In this document: one piece after another, positions 54,656-64,000 of the stretch
Numbering within the stretch: position 1 is the stretch's first letter
How the letters are laid out: every line of letters starts with the position of its first letter
Assembly (NCBI GenBank): GCA_965200765.1
Contig: OZ241380.1
Coordinates: forward strand, 620,001-684,000
Reading direction: 5' to 3'
From: G965200765 sp965200765
Lineage (GTDB): Bacteria > Pseudomonadota > Gammaproteobacteria > Arenicellales > JAJDZL01
Length of the DNA stretch: 64,000 nt
The notes under the pieces: generated by a model
Database searches by the model: none
What the model was told of the DNA's origin: nothing
What the model saw: only the letters and a program-made list of their open reading frames with translations
Translations under genes and position numbers: made by a program

Positions 54656-57074
54656 GGCGTGTCATGAAGTCCAACGATAAAAGACTTTTCAAGCCAAATT
54701 CTACTTCACTATGCAGAGTCATGTCAACTAAGTATTCTTTAATGAGTACTTACCATTGCAAAGTATTTAAAGACGCAATTGCCGATTTGCCCGGGTTGAC
54801 TAAAATCTGAAAAATTTACCTCAAATTTCACGAACCACGCTTGCTGGCGAACGTGTATTTCGTTTTAATTGATTGGAACGGCAAGTTTTGATATTGAATT
54901 TCTGTAACTTGTTGATTTTACGAAACAAGTTTAATTGATTGAAACTGGCTGATCAAGCAATTGAAGCGGTGTTTCCCATCTCGCAGACCAGTGGTGTCGG
55001 CTACTAAAAGTGCGCTTCGTCAGTGATGCTTTTCGGCCAAGCAAGTCGGGGAATTCCTGCATAACTGAAGCCGGATTTGATGCGAAAGGGGGTCAAACAG
55101 CATGTGTGCAAATCAAGAAAGTTTCATCTGAAATTTCACGAGCCATGCTTGCTGGCGGACACGAATTTCGTTTAATTGATTGGAACCGCAAGTTTCAACC
55201 TTGAATTTCTGTAACTTGTTGTTTTTACGAGATAAGTTTAATTGATTGAAAATGGTTGATCAAGTGAATGGAGTAGTGTTTTCCATCTCGAAAACCAGTG
55301 GTGTCGGCTACTGAAAATGTGCTTTGTCAGCGATGCTATCCCGCTGAGCAAGTTGAGAAATGGCGTATGTGCAAATGAAGAAAGTTCTACTTGAAATTTC
55401 ACGAGCCATGCTTGCCGGCAGACACGGATTTGGTTTTAATTGATTGGAACCGCAAGTTTCAACCTTGAATTTCCGTAACTTATTGATTTTACGAAACAAG
55501 TTTAATTGATTGAAACTGGTTGATCAAGCAATTGAAGCAGTGTTCCCCATCTCTCAGACCAGTGGTGTCGGCTACCAAAAATGCGCATCATCAGCGATAC
55601 TTTCCGGCTGTGCAAGTCGGAGAATGCTTGCATATTTGAAGTTGGTGTTGGGGTAGGAGAAGGTGAAATGGCGTATATGCAAATGAAGAAAGTCCTGTCT
55701 CAAATTTCACGAGCCATGCTTGCCGGCAGACACGGATTTGGTTTTAATTGATTGGAACCGCAAGTTTCAACTCTGAATTTCTGTAACTTGTTGATTTTAA
55801 GGAATAAGTTTAATTGATTGAAACTAGTTGATCAAGTGAATGGGGCAGTGTTTTCTATCTTGCGAACCAGTGGTGTCGGCTACCAAAAATGCGCATCATC
55901 AGCGATACTTTCCAGTTGTGCAAGTCGGGGAATGCTTGCATATTTGAAGTTGGTGTTGGGGCAGGAGAAGGTGAAATGGCGTATATGCAAGTGAAGAAAG
56001 TTCCATCTGAATTTTCCCGAGTCATGCTTACTGCCGGCAACGGATTTCGTTTTAATTGATTGGAACCGTAAGTTTCAATCCTGAATTTCCGTAACTTATT
56101 GATATTACGAAACAAGTTTAATTGATTGAAACTGGTTGATCAAGCAATTGAAGCAGTGTTCCCCATCTCGCAGACCAGTGGTGTCGGCTACCAAAAATGC
56201 GCATCATCAGCGATACTTTCCGGCTGTGCAAGTCGGAGAATGCTTGGATATTTGAAGTTGGTGTTGGGGTAGGAGAAGGTGAAATGGCGTATGTGCAAAT
56301 GAAGAAAGTCCTGTCTCAAATTTCACGAGCCATGCTTGCCGGCAGACACGGATTTGGTTTTAATTGATTGGAACCGCAAGTTTCAACTCTGAATTTCTGT
56401 AACTTGTTGATTTTAAGGAATAAGTTTAATTGATTGAAACTAGTTGATCAAGTGAATGGGGCAGTGTTTTCTATCTTGCGAACCAGTGGTGTCGGCTACC
56501 AAAAATGCGCATCATCAGCGATACTTTCCAGTTGTGCAAGTCGGGGAATGCTTGCATATTTGAAGTTGGTGTTGGGGCAGGAGAAGGTGAAATGGCGTAT
56601 ATGCAAGTGAAGAAAGTTCCATCTGAATTTTCCCGAGTCATGCTTACTGCCGGCAACGGATTTCGTTTTAATTGATTGGAACCGTAAGTTTCAATCCTGA
56701 ATTTCTGTAACTTGTTGTTTTTGTGGAATAAGTTTAATTGATTGAAACTGGTTGATCAAGCGAATGGAGCAGTGTTTTTCATCTCGAAAACCGATGGATT
56801 CGGTACAGAAAGTGTGCTTCGTCAGCGATGCTTTTCTGCTGAGCAAGTCCAGAAATGCCTGCGCAAACGAAGAAAGTTCCATCAGAAATTTCACGAGCCA
56901 TGCTTGCTTGCGGACACGAACTTCGTTTAATTGATTGGAACCGCAAGTTTCAACCATGAATTTCTGTAACTTGTTGATTTTACGAAGTAAGTTTAATTGA
57001 TTGAAACTGGTTGGTCAAGCGAATGGAATAGCATTTTCTATGATTGACCACGGGATTGATGTTGACCTTTGGTG

Positions 57075-60000
57075 CTAGGGATGGTTCGTTGCAAATTTTG
57101 CAATCTGTTCGATTGTTTTATTGTCAAGCAGATCTTGAGCATCAATATTGATGTTGAATTCTGTTTGCAGGAGATGTGACAATTCAACCGCAAGCAAACT
57201 GTCAATTCCGTAGTTTGCAAGCGAACGTTTGATGTCCAGTTCGTTTTCGCTGATCTCCAGTACTCGGGCAATACAACTCTTGACCGAGTCAATACCATTT
57301 TTTGACTGACTATTTTGCAACTGCCATTTCACAGACAGATTACTGTCTGTCGTTTCGTGCATCACAGTGGGCAATTGAGTGCGGGTTCTTGGCCATTTGC
57401 CACCAGCAATGATTCCCTGTGTCGCGTGCGATTCAATCAATTTCGGCAAGTGGTTCAGCATGGATTCTGCCGGGCTTGCAGACACCTCGAATTTCTCAAG
57501 TGTGAGCGCAGTACTTTTTGGATGATTGGCAACATATCCGTAGTCTGAAACCGCACCCCAATTGACTGAGATAGCCGGCACTCCGCGCTCACGAAGGAAG
57601 TGCGCTAGGGTATCCAGAAATGAATTCGCAGCGGCGTAAGCGGACTGACCAGCAGGTCCCAGGAGACTTGCCAGGGAGGAATACATGACAAAGAATTCCA
57701 GGTTCAGGTTTTTGGTTAGTTGATACAAATTCCAGGCAATAGCAACTTTGGGTTGAATCACTTTGTCAAAGTTGGTTTTGTTCAGCTTGGAAATAGGAAA
57801 ATTGTTGATTTCCATCGCACAGTGGAATACTCCGCGAATTGGAGGTAAATGTGCGGATGCTTTTTGAATCTCTTTGCTGAATGTCTCGAATTCAGTTGCA
57901 TCCGAAGCAATCACTGTTACAGACGTATTCTGATTATTGAATTTCGCTTCGGCCAGCTGAAATTCCGGGTTGATTGTACGAGACTTGCAAACAAGGAGCA
58001 GGGACTGAGCGCCATTTTGACTCAACCAAAGTGCGGTTGCTAGTCCGAAACCTCGAGTTCCGCCGACGATCAGAATGGTCGAATCTGGTGGAATTCGAAT
58101 ATTTTTCGGTGCCGGCAGGGAGGGGAATGTTCCATTGTCGAAAGTAAGCAGAACCTTGCCGATGTGCTTGGCAGAGGAAACATGCCTGAATGCATCGCTG
58201 ACCAGTTCCAATGGAAAGTTTCTGTGTGGCAGAACGGGCAATAGTTGCTGATTAATCATTGCCAGCACAGATTCCAGGATGTCATGCAATTCCTTCGGCG
58301 AGTCTTTCCACATCTGGTCAATATCAACACTTAGGACTTTTGCCTTGTTCGGTGACGAAATTGATTCCTTGTGCATGCTCAACGAATTCGGACTTTTCCC
58401 CAACTCAATGATCACTCCGTCCGAAGCGACAATACGGTGATTTGCCAGAGCCGCGTTTCCAGTTAGGGTGTTGATGACGATATCAACGCCCCGTCCGTGT
58501 CTGATATCAATAATTTTCTTCGCAAATTTCGTTGAACGAGAGTTGAATACATGCTTGATTCCAAGTGCTTTCAAAAAGTCTCTTTTTTCTTTTGAGCCCG
58601 CAGTTGCATAAATTGTTGCATTCTGCAATTGTGCAAGAAAAAGTGTTGCCAACCCAACGCCGCCAGATGCGGTATGGATCAATATTGATTGACTGGTTGC
58701 GAGAACTGTTGCTTTTTTCAATGAAACCCAAGCAGTTGCATAAGCCGTCAGGAGTCCTGTTGCCTGTTCTTCGGTAAGCGATTCGGGAACTGGAAAAACA
58801 AAGTTTTCCTGTGCAACGCACTCGGTTGCAATGGTGCCACTCGCCAATGCGATTACCCGGTCACCAAGACTCACTTTGGCAACTTTTGAACCGATTCGCT
58901 TCACCGTGCCGGCACACTCGATTCCCAAGGCTGATTTTGCGTGCCCGCTGTTAACCGCGTCTTGCGGAAGTGCTTGTAGCCCGACCATGACATCCCTGAA
59001 ATTCAACGCGGTTGCAGATACTTTAATATGTACGTCATGGTCACCCAAGGGGGAGTGCTCTGCCAAATGCTGAAACTCGGGTTGACCTAGCTGTCCATTC
59101 TTGAAGCCGGTCAAGGATAGCGGGCGTTGCTTCGCAGGCTTGGCTAATGAGTGAGTAAATTCCCGAAAGTTTTGTGTATATTGATATGAGCCGCGTAGCA
59201 GCAATTCCGGTTCATCCGGAAAGTGAATGAGCAGTTCAAATAATTCTTTCGGTGCATTATCGCTGTTCAAATCTATGTCAACGAGCCGTGAATCAATATG
59301 CGAGAATTCATTGCGCGCGGTTCGAATCAAGCCCCATAGCATTGAATTGGTCACTCCGGTTTCGGAAACTTGGCAGTCTACTGGAATCGAATTGGCGGTA
59401 ATCACAAACATACGCGGTGCACAAGTGAATACGTGATCAATCGCCTTCAACAGACAGGCGAGCGACAAAGGACCAGATTGAATATCGGTCTGTTTCCCGG
59501 ACTGTGTTTCTAGCGGGTACTGTTCTGTGATTGCTCGAAGGTCAATAATTCCCGCAATATCGAGTTGTCTGGCAACTATGTTTTGTAGTACTCGTTCATA
59601 GTCTTCGAAAGTTTCCGGGTGAACCGATAAACCTTCTTCATGACAAGCATCATCAGTAGCAGACTGCACAACATAAATTTTGCCTTGTCTGAATTGCTTG
59701 ATGAACTCATCGGAAAATCGGTTGCTGTCGGTAAAGACAATCCAACTGTGGTCCATATTGGAAGCCGGTTCAACTTGGGGTTCAACCTCTTTGCTACCTG
59801 ACGAGTGCGCAACAATTAACGTGTGTAGTGATTCTTTATTTTCCGTGTTGGTGCCAAATTTTCCAACAGTTTGAAAACCATGTTGGTCAAGATAGTCGAT
59901 CCATTGCGCGGAATTTCTGCATGGACTGTCAGATGAACGGTCGTCATCTGCATTGATCCACCAACCTTGTAGCATACCGAAAACGATTCGTGCCCATGCA

Positions 60001-63000
60001 GGTTCGCGGGTCAATTCAATCAGGTGCAAAATACCGCCGGGACGAAGCAATCTGTTGATGTAATCCAGGCTGTCCCCGATGTGGCGGACTGCGTGTAGTG
60101 TATCTGAGGTCACCACTAGATCAAATTCGCGTTCACTGAAACCTTGCACCGACGGGTCTGCATCGATATTCAATTCCTTGAATTCCAAAAAAGGCAGATG
60201 TTTGAACCGTTGCTTTGCCTGTTGTACGAATGTTCGGGAAATGTCGGTAAACACGTATTCCACCGGGACGATTGAAAGTTTGCTTGCCAGCAACGACAAC
60301 AAAGCTCCAGTCCCACCTCCAATTTCCAGAATTCTGCACGGGCGCTCAAAGGGCCACTGGTCCAATAATTCTGTCACCGACATGCAAAGCAATTCGTTGT
60401 AAACACGACAGGTTTGCGAGTTCAAGTAGAATTGCCTCAGATCTTCGCTTGAGCCGTTTGGAAATATGCAGTTTAATCCGCTCTTGTTTCCGCTCAGCAC
60501 CTTATGCAAATTTCGACCGCAACGTTCTATCAATACAAGTTCGGACAAGTACTCGGATGCAGGTGCAGTGTGAAGAAATGTTCGCCACAGCATTTCTCCG
60601 CTCTTTCTGTCAGGTTGTTCAGTTGCGACAATTTGTTTGTCGCGAATTTGTATCAATTGATGCTTGCTGAGCAATGTCAGCAACGAGTGAAAGAGTTCTG
60701 TGTGCGATGTTGCAATATTGAGATTCACTTGTAGGGCATCAAGTGAGACCGGGGTCCGGGATGTGAAATCATATCCCAATTTTTCCAGTGCATCTGCAAT
60801 GTAGCCAACAGTGATTTTCTCCAGTTCGTTTTCTGCCTTGCTGTCATCTAGATTTTCACCGGCGTTTCTGGCTCGTGAAACTAAGTAGTCGTTCAGTTTT
60901 TGAGATACATTGGCAGTCGCGAATATTCTCGAGAGTTCATCGGTATGATTCGTTGGCTTTCGTCTCCATACTGATTCAAGGCAGTAAACTGGTTCCGCAG
61001 TGGAATCAGTTTGTTCAGATTGAATTGCTGGCAATCGAAGATTCAATCCGGATACCAGTACCAGCAATCGCCCAGTATCGTCAGTAATTTCCAAATCCAG
61101 ACTCAGGTGACCGGACCGCTTTACCGTGTTGCTGGCGTAAACCCACACACTGTCCCCGGGAGAATCAAAAAATACAATGGAGTCGATTGAGTATGGCAGT
61201 AGCAGATGATTGGTTTCCAAGTTCGCCACGCCAATTCTGAAGCATAGGTCCTGCAATCCCGGGTCGAATTGATAGAAGTTGTCATTGGCAACGCGATGGT
61301 CTGTTTTCACAATATTGGCCAGAAATTCTTTGTCTGCGCGACTATGCAATTGTTCTACCGCGTAAGTTTCGGTATCTTGTGTCAGTCCAAGTGCGGAAAT
61401 TTGTGCAAAGAATTGCTCAAGTGAAACAGGTTCGCGGCAACGGGACTTCCATTCATTCAATTCGGATGTTCTCCGAGGGATGCTCTTCAATGATTGAATC
61501 TTGCCGAAACAGTAGGTTTGGCTTTCGGTGTTGCTTGCTAGTTCTTTAGTACCAATTGAGAATTTTGTGGTGCTGCCTTTGTGCTCAAAGTTGATATGGC
61601 AGTCTTGCTCAGGTCGCCGGGCTTCGGGCAGATGCAAGATTCGTTTGAAGTGAATATCCTTCAAGTGAACTGGTGTGGTCTTGTTGATCAAAGAAATTGC
61701 TTCCAGAACCGCCTCAAGGTAACCCGTTGCCGGAAAGACAACTTGACCATGAATTCGATGCTGTTCAAGCCAGTGAAAACGACCGCGTGTCATTGGAATT
61801 TTCCAGCGATTCGCATTTTCGCCGGAAAATTCAATCAATGGCGTTTCAGAATTAGCAATTTCAGAGTTTTGATGCTCGGCAACATGACCGTGGCCGGTTT
61901 TCCAGTAGAATTGTCGATTAAATTTGATGCCTGGCAAGTCAACCACTTGATGCTTGCCGTTCACCGCTAACCAATTGATGTCATATCCGCGGCAATACAG
62001 TCCGCCAAGCGTTGACAGCATGGTTCTGTACTCCGGTTCATCTTTCTTTAGTGAAGGAAAACATCGGGCTTCAAGTTTCGCTTCTTGCAAGATTTCCAGA
62101 AGATAAAACGACAAATCAGGGTTGGGACCGATTTCAACAAACGTCCGTACGCCGGATTCCAAGCAAGCTTCAATCGCATTGACAAACTTCACTGGTTGAC
62201 GGAAGTTATTCCACCAGTACTCAGCATCCGCGGATTGGTCAGCCATGCTGCGTCCGGTAACCGTTGAATACCACTCACTAGTTGCAGGTCGTGCTTTAAC
62301 CCCTTTCAAACTATGGAGAATTTTGTCACCGCATGTATCGATCAGCGGTGTGTGAAACGGTATGTTGATTTCCAGATTTCGACTAAACTGAGTGTTTGAT
62401 TCTGCCTTTCTCATCCAGATGGCAAGTTGTTCAGAATCACCAGCCAGAGTAAATGAACGAGGCGAGTTACACGCGGCCACATAGATGGATTGTTTCTCTC
62501 TTGACAGCATTTTTTCGAGAACCGCAGGCTCAATCTGAATCGCATACATGTTGCCTGAAATTCTGGACTTTTCCACGATTTCAGTTCGATGCGCGATAAC
62601 AGTGGCACCGTCGACCAAAGACAGCCAACCCGCGGAACAGGTGGCAGCGGCTTCACCAATACTGTGCCCAACGACTGCATCGGGAACAATTCCCCAGGAC
62701 TTCCAAAACTCGGCGAGCGCAACCTGAATCGTAAAAAGACGTGCGTGAGCAAGTGTCAAACTAGGCGGGTTGCCGGGCGGTGGATCATCCTGAATCACAG
62801 GAAGAATTGACAAATTGAACTGATCTTTGAATACAGCGTCGCAAACGTCGACTGTATCCCGGAAAACCGGTACCGTTGCATAGAGGTGCTTGACGCTTCC
62901 GCGCCAATTTGGCCCCATACCGCAAAATACAAACGCCATCTTTGATTCCGGGTTCTCTGCGTCGCCAGGGTACTGGATAAATTCCTGCAGATCTTTCAAA

Positions 63001-64000
63001 TTACTTGACGACTCGCCCAGGAATGCAACGCGATACTTTTCATGCGCTCGGCGGCCGGCACTGTATCCGACTGTGGGCAGAGTTTGGCGTGTATTGTTCA
63101 ATAGCGAAGTTTTATAGAGTTGCAGTTGGCCAAGCGACGAACCGGACAACGGGAGCAGATAACTTGTGCGTTCAGAACAGTTACGAGTTGGACTGCTCGC
63201 TGGAGCTTGAGCAAGGATTGCGTGTGCGTTCGTTCCGCCAAAACCGAAGGAGTTGACTACTGCAATTCGATAACGCTGTCGTTTCGGCCAGTCGCGAGTC
63301 TTCGTCGGTATCCGAATACTGGATTGAACTTCTCCGATTTGAGGGTTGGGAGTAGAAAAATTCAAATTTGGCGGGATCTTCCCGCGTTCGACACAAAGCA
63401 CGGACTTGATCAATCCGGCAATGCCGGCGGCCCCTTCGGTGTGTCCGATATTCGTCTTTACTGAACCTGTCCAGCAGGGCCGGTTGCAACCGTAAACCTG
63501 TCCGATGGACCGCGCCTCGGCAGTATCTCCGATTTGGGTCCCGGTACCGTGAGCTTCTGCATAGCCGATTTCGTCACCGGATAGATTTGCTGACCGCAGT
63601 GCAGTTTTCATCATTTCAATCTGTGCATTGCTGCTAGGTGCCATCAGTCCGGCAGAATGACCATCCTGATTCACTGCCGTAGCCAGTATGACCGCGCGAA
63701 TCCGGTCACCGTCAATCAGTGCATCTGACAGTCGCTTCAGTAGTACAAGTCCGCCGCCTTCGGCGCGCACAAAGCCATCTGCGTTTTCGTCGAAAGCATG
63801 GCACTTTCCTGATTTTGACAACATGCCTGCACGGCCGAATTCAATGTAACTTTCAGGTGAGACGATGGTGTTCGCACCGCCGGCCAGCGCGATATCGCAA
63901 GTTTGCAGATTCAAAGCCCGACACGCGGCATCAACCGCAACCAGAGATGATGAGCAAGCGGTGTCGTAACTGATACTGGGACCACTGAAGTTGAAGATGT
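57075..64000 (-). CDS. Highly reducing type I polyketide synthase, KS-AT-DH-MT-ER-KR-ACP (5' end outside window)
   Basis: The frame is open to the window edge; about 2,308 codons are visible. Order, numbering from 63914: KS C-terminal part, with the active-site Cys in D-T-A-C-S-S-S at the window edge (near 63965), His in A-H-G-T-G-T and N-I-G-H-T-E-G; AT with G-H-S-I-G-E near 416; DH with H-R-I-H-G and F-P-A-T-G near 718; C-methyltransferase with L-E-I-G-G-G-T-G near 1198; ER with H-T-A-S-G-G-V-G near 1747; KR with G-G-T-R-G-F-G near 1953 and the Y in S-A-Y-A-A-A-N; ACP with G-I-D-S-L near 2236. No thioesterase follows. A single module with every reducing domain and MT would make a reduced, methyl-branched chain, perhaps iteratively. 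It lies directly after array 2. Confidence 0.93.
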   Translation of the reverse strand, partial: IFNFSGPSISYDTACSSSLVAVDAACRALNLQTCDIALAGGANTIVSPESYIEFGRAGMLSKSGKCHAFDENADGFVRAEGGGLVLLKRLSDALIDGDRIRAVILATAVNQDGHSAGLMAPSSNAQIEMMKTALRSANLSGDEIGYAEAHGTGTQIGDTAEARSIGQVYGCNRPCWTGSVKTNIGHTEGAAGIAGLIKSVLCVERGKIPPNLNFSTPNPQIGEVQSSIRIPTKTRDWPKRQRYRIAVVNSFGFGGTNAHAILAQAPASSPTRNCSERTSYLLPLSGSSLGQLQLYKTSLLNNTRQTLPTVGYSAGRRAHEKYRVAFLGESSSNLKDLQEFIQYPGDAENPESKMAFVFCGMGPNWRGSVKHLYATVPVFRDTVDVCDAVFKDQFNLSILPVIQDDPPPGNPPSLTLAHARLFTIQVALAEFWKSWGIVPDAVVGHSIGEAAATCSAGWLSLVDGATVIAHRTEIVEKSRISGNMYAIQIEPAVLEKMLSREKQSIYVAACNSPRSFTLAGDSEQLAIWMRKAESNTQFSRNLEINIPFHTPLIDTCGDKILHSLKGVKARPATSEWYSTVTGRSMADQSADAEYWWNNFRQPVKFVNAIEACLESGVRTFVEIGPNPDLSFYLLEILQEAKLEARCFPSLKKDEPEYRTMLSTLGGLYCRGYDINWLAVNGKHQVVDLPGIKFNRQFYWKTGHGHVAEHQNSEIANSETPLIEFSGENANRWKIPMTRGRFHWLEQHRIHGQVVFPATGYLEAVLEAISLINKTTPVHLKDIHFKRILHLPEARRPEQDCHINFEHKGSTTKFSIGTKELASNTESQTYCFGKIQSLKSIPRRTSELNEWKSRCREPVSLEQFFAQISALGLTQDTETYAVEQLHSRADKEFLANIVKTDHRVANDNFYQFDPGLQDLCFRIGVANLETNHLLLPYSIDSIVFFDSPGDSVWVYASNTVKRSGHLSLDLEITDDTGRLLVLVSGLNLRLPAIQSEQTDSTAEPVYCLESVWRRKPTNHTDELSRIFATANVSQKLNDYLVSRARNAGENLDDSKAENELEKITVGYIADALEKLGYDFTSRTPVSLDALQVNLNIATSHTELFHSLLTLLSKHQLIQIRDKQIVATEQPDRKSGEMLWRTFLHTAPASEYLSELVLIERCGRNLHKVLSGNKSGLNCIFPNGSSEDLRQFYLNSQTCRVYNELLCMSVTELLDQWPFERPCRILEIGGGTGALLSLLASKLSIVPVEYVFTDISRTFVQQAKQRFKHLPFLEFKELNIDADPSVQGFSEREFDLVVTSDTLHAVRHIGDSLDYINRLLRPGGILHLIELTREPAWARIVFGMLQGWWINADDDRSSDSPCRNSAQWIDYLDQHGFQTVGKFGTNTENKESLHTLIVAHSSGSKEVEPQVEPASNMDHSWIVFTDSNRFSDEFIKQFRQGKIYVVQSATDDACHEEGLSVHPETFEDYERVLQNIVARQLDIAGIIDLRAITEQYPLETQSGKQTDIQSGPLSLACLLKAIDHVFTCAPRMFVITANSIPVDCQVSETGVTNSMLWGLIRTARNEFSHIDSRLVDIDLNSDNAPKELFELLIHFPDEPELLLRGSYQYTQNFREFTHSLAKPAKQRPLSLTGFKNGQLGQPEFQHLAEHSPLGDHDVHIKVSATALNFRDVMVGLQALPQDAVNSGHAKSALGIECAGTVKRIGSKVAKVSLGDRVIALASGTIATECVAQENFVFPVPESLTEEQATGLLTAYATAWVSLKKATVLATSQSILIHTASGGVGLATLFLAQLQNATIYATAGSKEKRDFLKALGIKHVFNSRSTKFAKKIIDIRHGRGVDIVINTLTGNAALANHRIVASDGVIIELGKSPNSLSMHKESISSPNKAKVLSVDIDQMWKDSPKELHDILESVLAMINQQLLPVLPHRNFPLELVSDAFRHVSSAKHIGKVLLTFDNGTFPSLPAPKNIRIPPDSTILIVGGTRGFGLATALWLSQNGAQSLLLVCKSRTINPEFQLAEAKFNNQNTSVTVIASDATEFETFSKEIQKASAHLPPIRGVFHCAMEINNFPISKLNKTNFDKVIQPKVAIAWNLYQLTKNLNLEFFVMYSSLASLLGPAGQSAYAAANSFLDTLAHFLRERGVPAISVNWGAVSDYGYVANHPKSTALTLEKFEVSASPAESMLNHLPKLIESHATQGIIAGGKWPRTRTQLPTVMHETTDSNLSVKWQLQNSQSKNGIDSVKSCIARVLEISENELDIKRSLANYGIDSLLAVELSHLLQTEFNINIDAQDLLDNKTIEQIAKFATNHP

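Larger units (their letters stand above)
51158..54895. repeat. Two tandem 1.87-kb units, each carrying an ATPase gene
   Basis: The two large units align at an offset of 1,870-1,871 bp from the 5' flank through the gene and on into the GTCATGAAGTCC region (52791 and 54661). Both enter the cassette at the same point of the short unit (after GGGAGAG, near 51351 and 53220) and leave it at the same point (CACGAACCACGCTTGCTGGCG, about 52960 and 54828). Thus the cassette of about 1.6 kb replaces the short segment normally between these points. Small substitutions throughout show the copies have begun to diverge. Confidence 0.85.
50205..57042 (+). repeat. Array 2: 13 tandem units of about 308 bp, two enlarged by ATPase genes
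   Basis: The marker GAATTTC(T/C)GTAACTT recurs at 50234, 50542, 50850, 51158, 53037, 54896, 55203, 55467, 55775, 56083, 56391, 56699 and 56958. Normal spacing is 307-308 bp; two units are 264 and 259 bp; two (51158-53037, 53037-54896) are about 1.87 kb and hold ATPase genes. Each unit carries TTTAATTGATTG twice (before and after the marker), CAAGTT/AACTTG able to pair across it, the palindrome TTGATCAA, and a block conserved around GTGCGCTTCGTCAGCGATG. Open frames of 60-95 codons on either strand break in different places, so I see no convincing conserved peptide. A 616-bp two-unit block at 55467-56082 is repeated almost perfectly at 56083-56698, showing recent amplification. Confidence 0.9.

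Noticed and set aside
50205..57042. Integron gene-cassette array (attC sites)
   Set aside because: No integrase gene, no RYYYAAC/GTTRRRY core pairs at regular unit borders, and most units contain no gene.

Overview
The window looks like a chromosomal segment of a gammaproteobacterium, probably uncultured. Supporting signs are a coxB-coxA-ctaG-coxC oxidase locus with DUF2244, DUF2909 and SURF1 neighbours, an FxsA gene, SixA, oligopeptidase B and a liv transporter. I see no rRNA or tRNA gene. Taxonomy is inferred from gene content only.

Layout. 1-9.5 kb: the 3' part of a giant Calx-beta repeat autotransporter, with a 2,049-bp tandem duplication inside the gene. 9.7-15.1 kb: an accessory island with fxsA, a restriction-modification pair, a possible group II intron fragment, an IS1595 remnant, and a HigBA module whose toxin gene is dead. 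15.2-21.1 kb: the aa3-type cytochrome oxidase locus, including a 34-codon gene nested between coxA and ctaG. 21.2-28.6 kb: housekeeping genes (oligopeptidase B, AI-2E-type permease, ArgE-type deacylase, crotonase, SixA) and an orphan adenine methyltransferase. 29.0-35.6 kb: a branched-chain amino acid ABC system. Its binding-protein gene is separated from the oppositely oriented livGFHM operon by an ATPase gene of defence type. 35.8-38.5 kb: a YkgJ protein, a phosphoesterase and a DUF4143 ATPase.

38.5-57 kb is the most unusual part. It holds two unrelated tandem repeat arrays. Array 1 (38.5-41.6 kb) has 22 copies of a CCATGAAAA/TTTTCATGG inverted repeat, mostly 151 bp apart. Most units also carry a start codon and a short frame encoding related peptides of about 24 residues. 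It is followed by a gene for a Schlafen/RecG-like ATPase (HATPase_c_4) that has been cut by a 1,557-bp IS element with a 4-bp target duplication. Array 2 (50.2-57.0 kb) has 13 units of about 308 bp. Two of them are enlarged to about 1.87 kb, each carrying a near-identical SMC-like ATPase gene, and an intact AlbA_2/HATPase gene lies directly upstream. Between the arrays are a kinase plus class III aminotransferase pair and an SDR gene.

57.1-64 kb: most of a fully reducing type I polyketide synthase (KS-AT-DH-MT-ER-KR-ACP), open at the window edge.

The best candidates for undescribed systems are array 2 with its ATPase-bearing units, and array 1 with its repeated hairpin/microORF units. Both are sequence-level observations; any function is inference.
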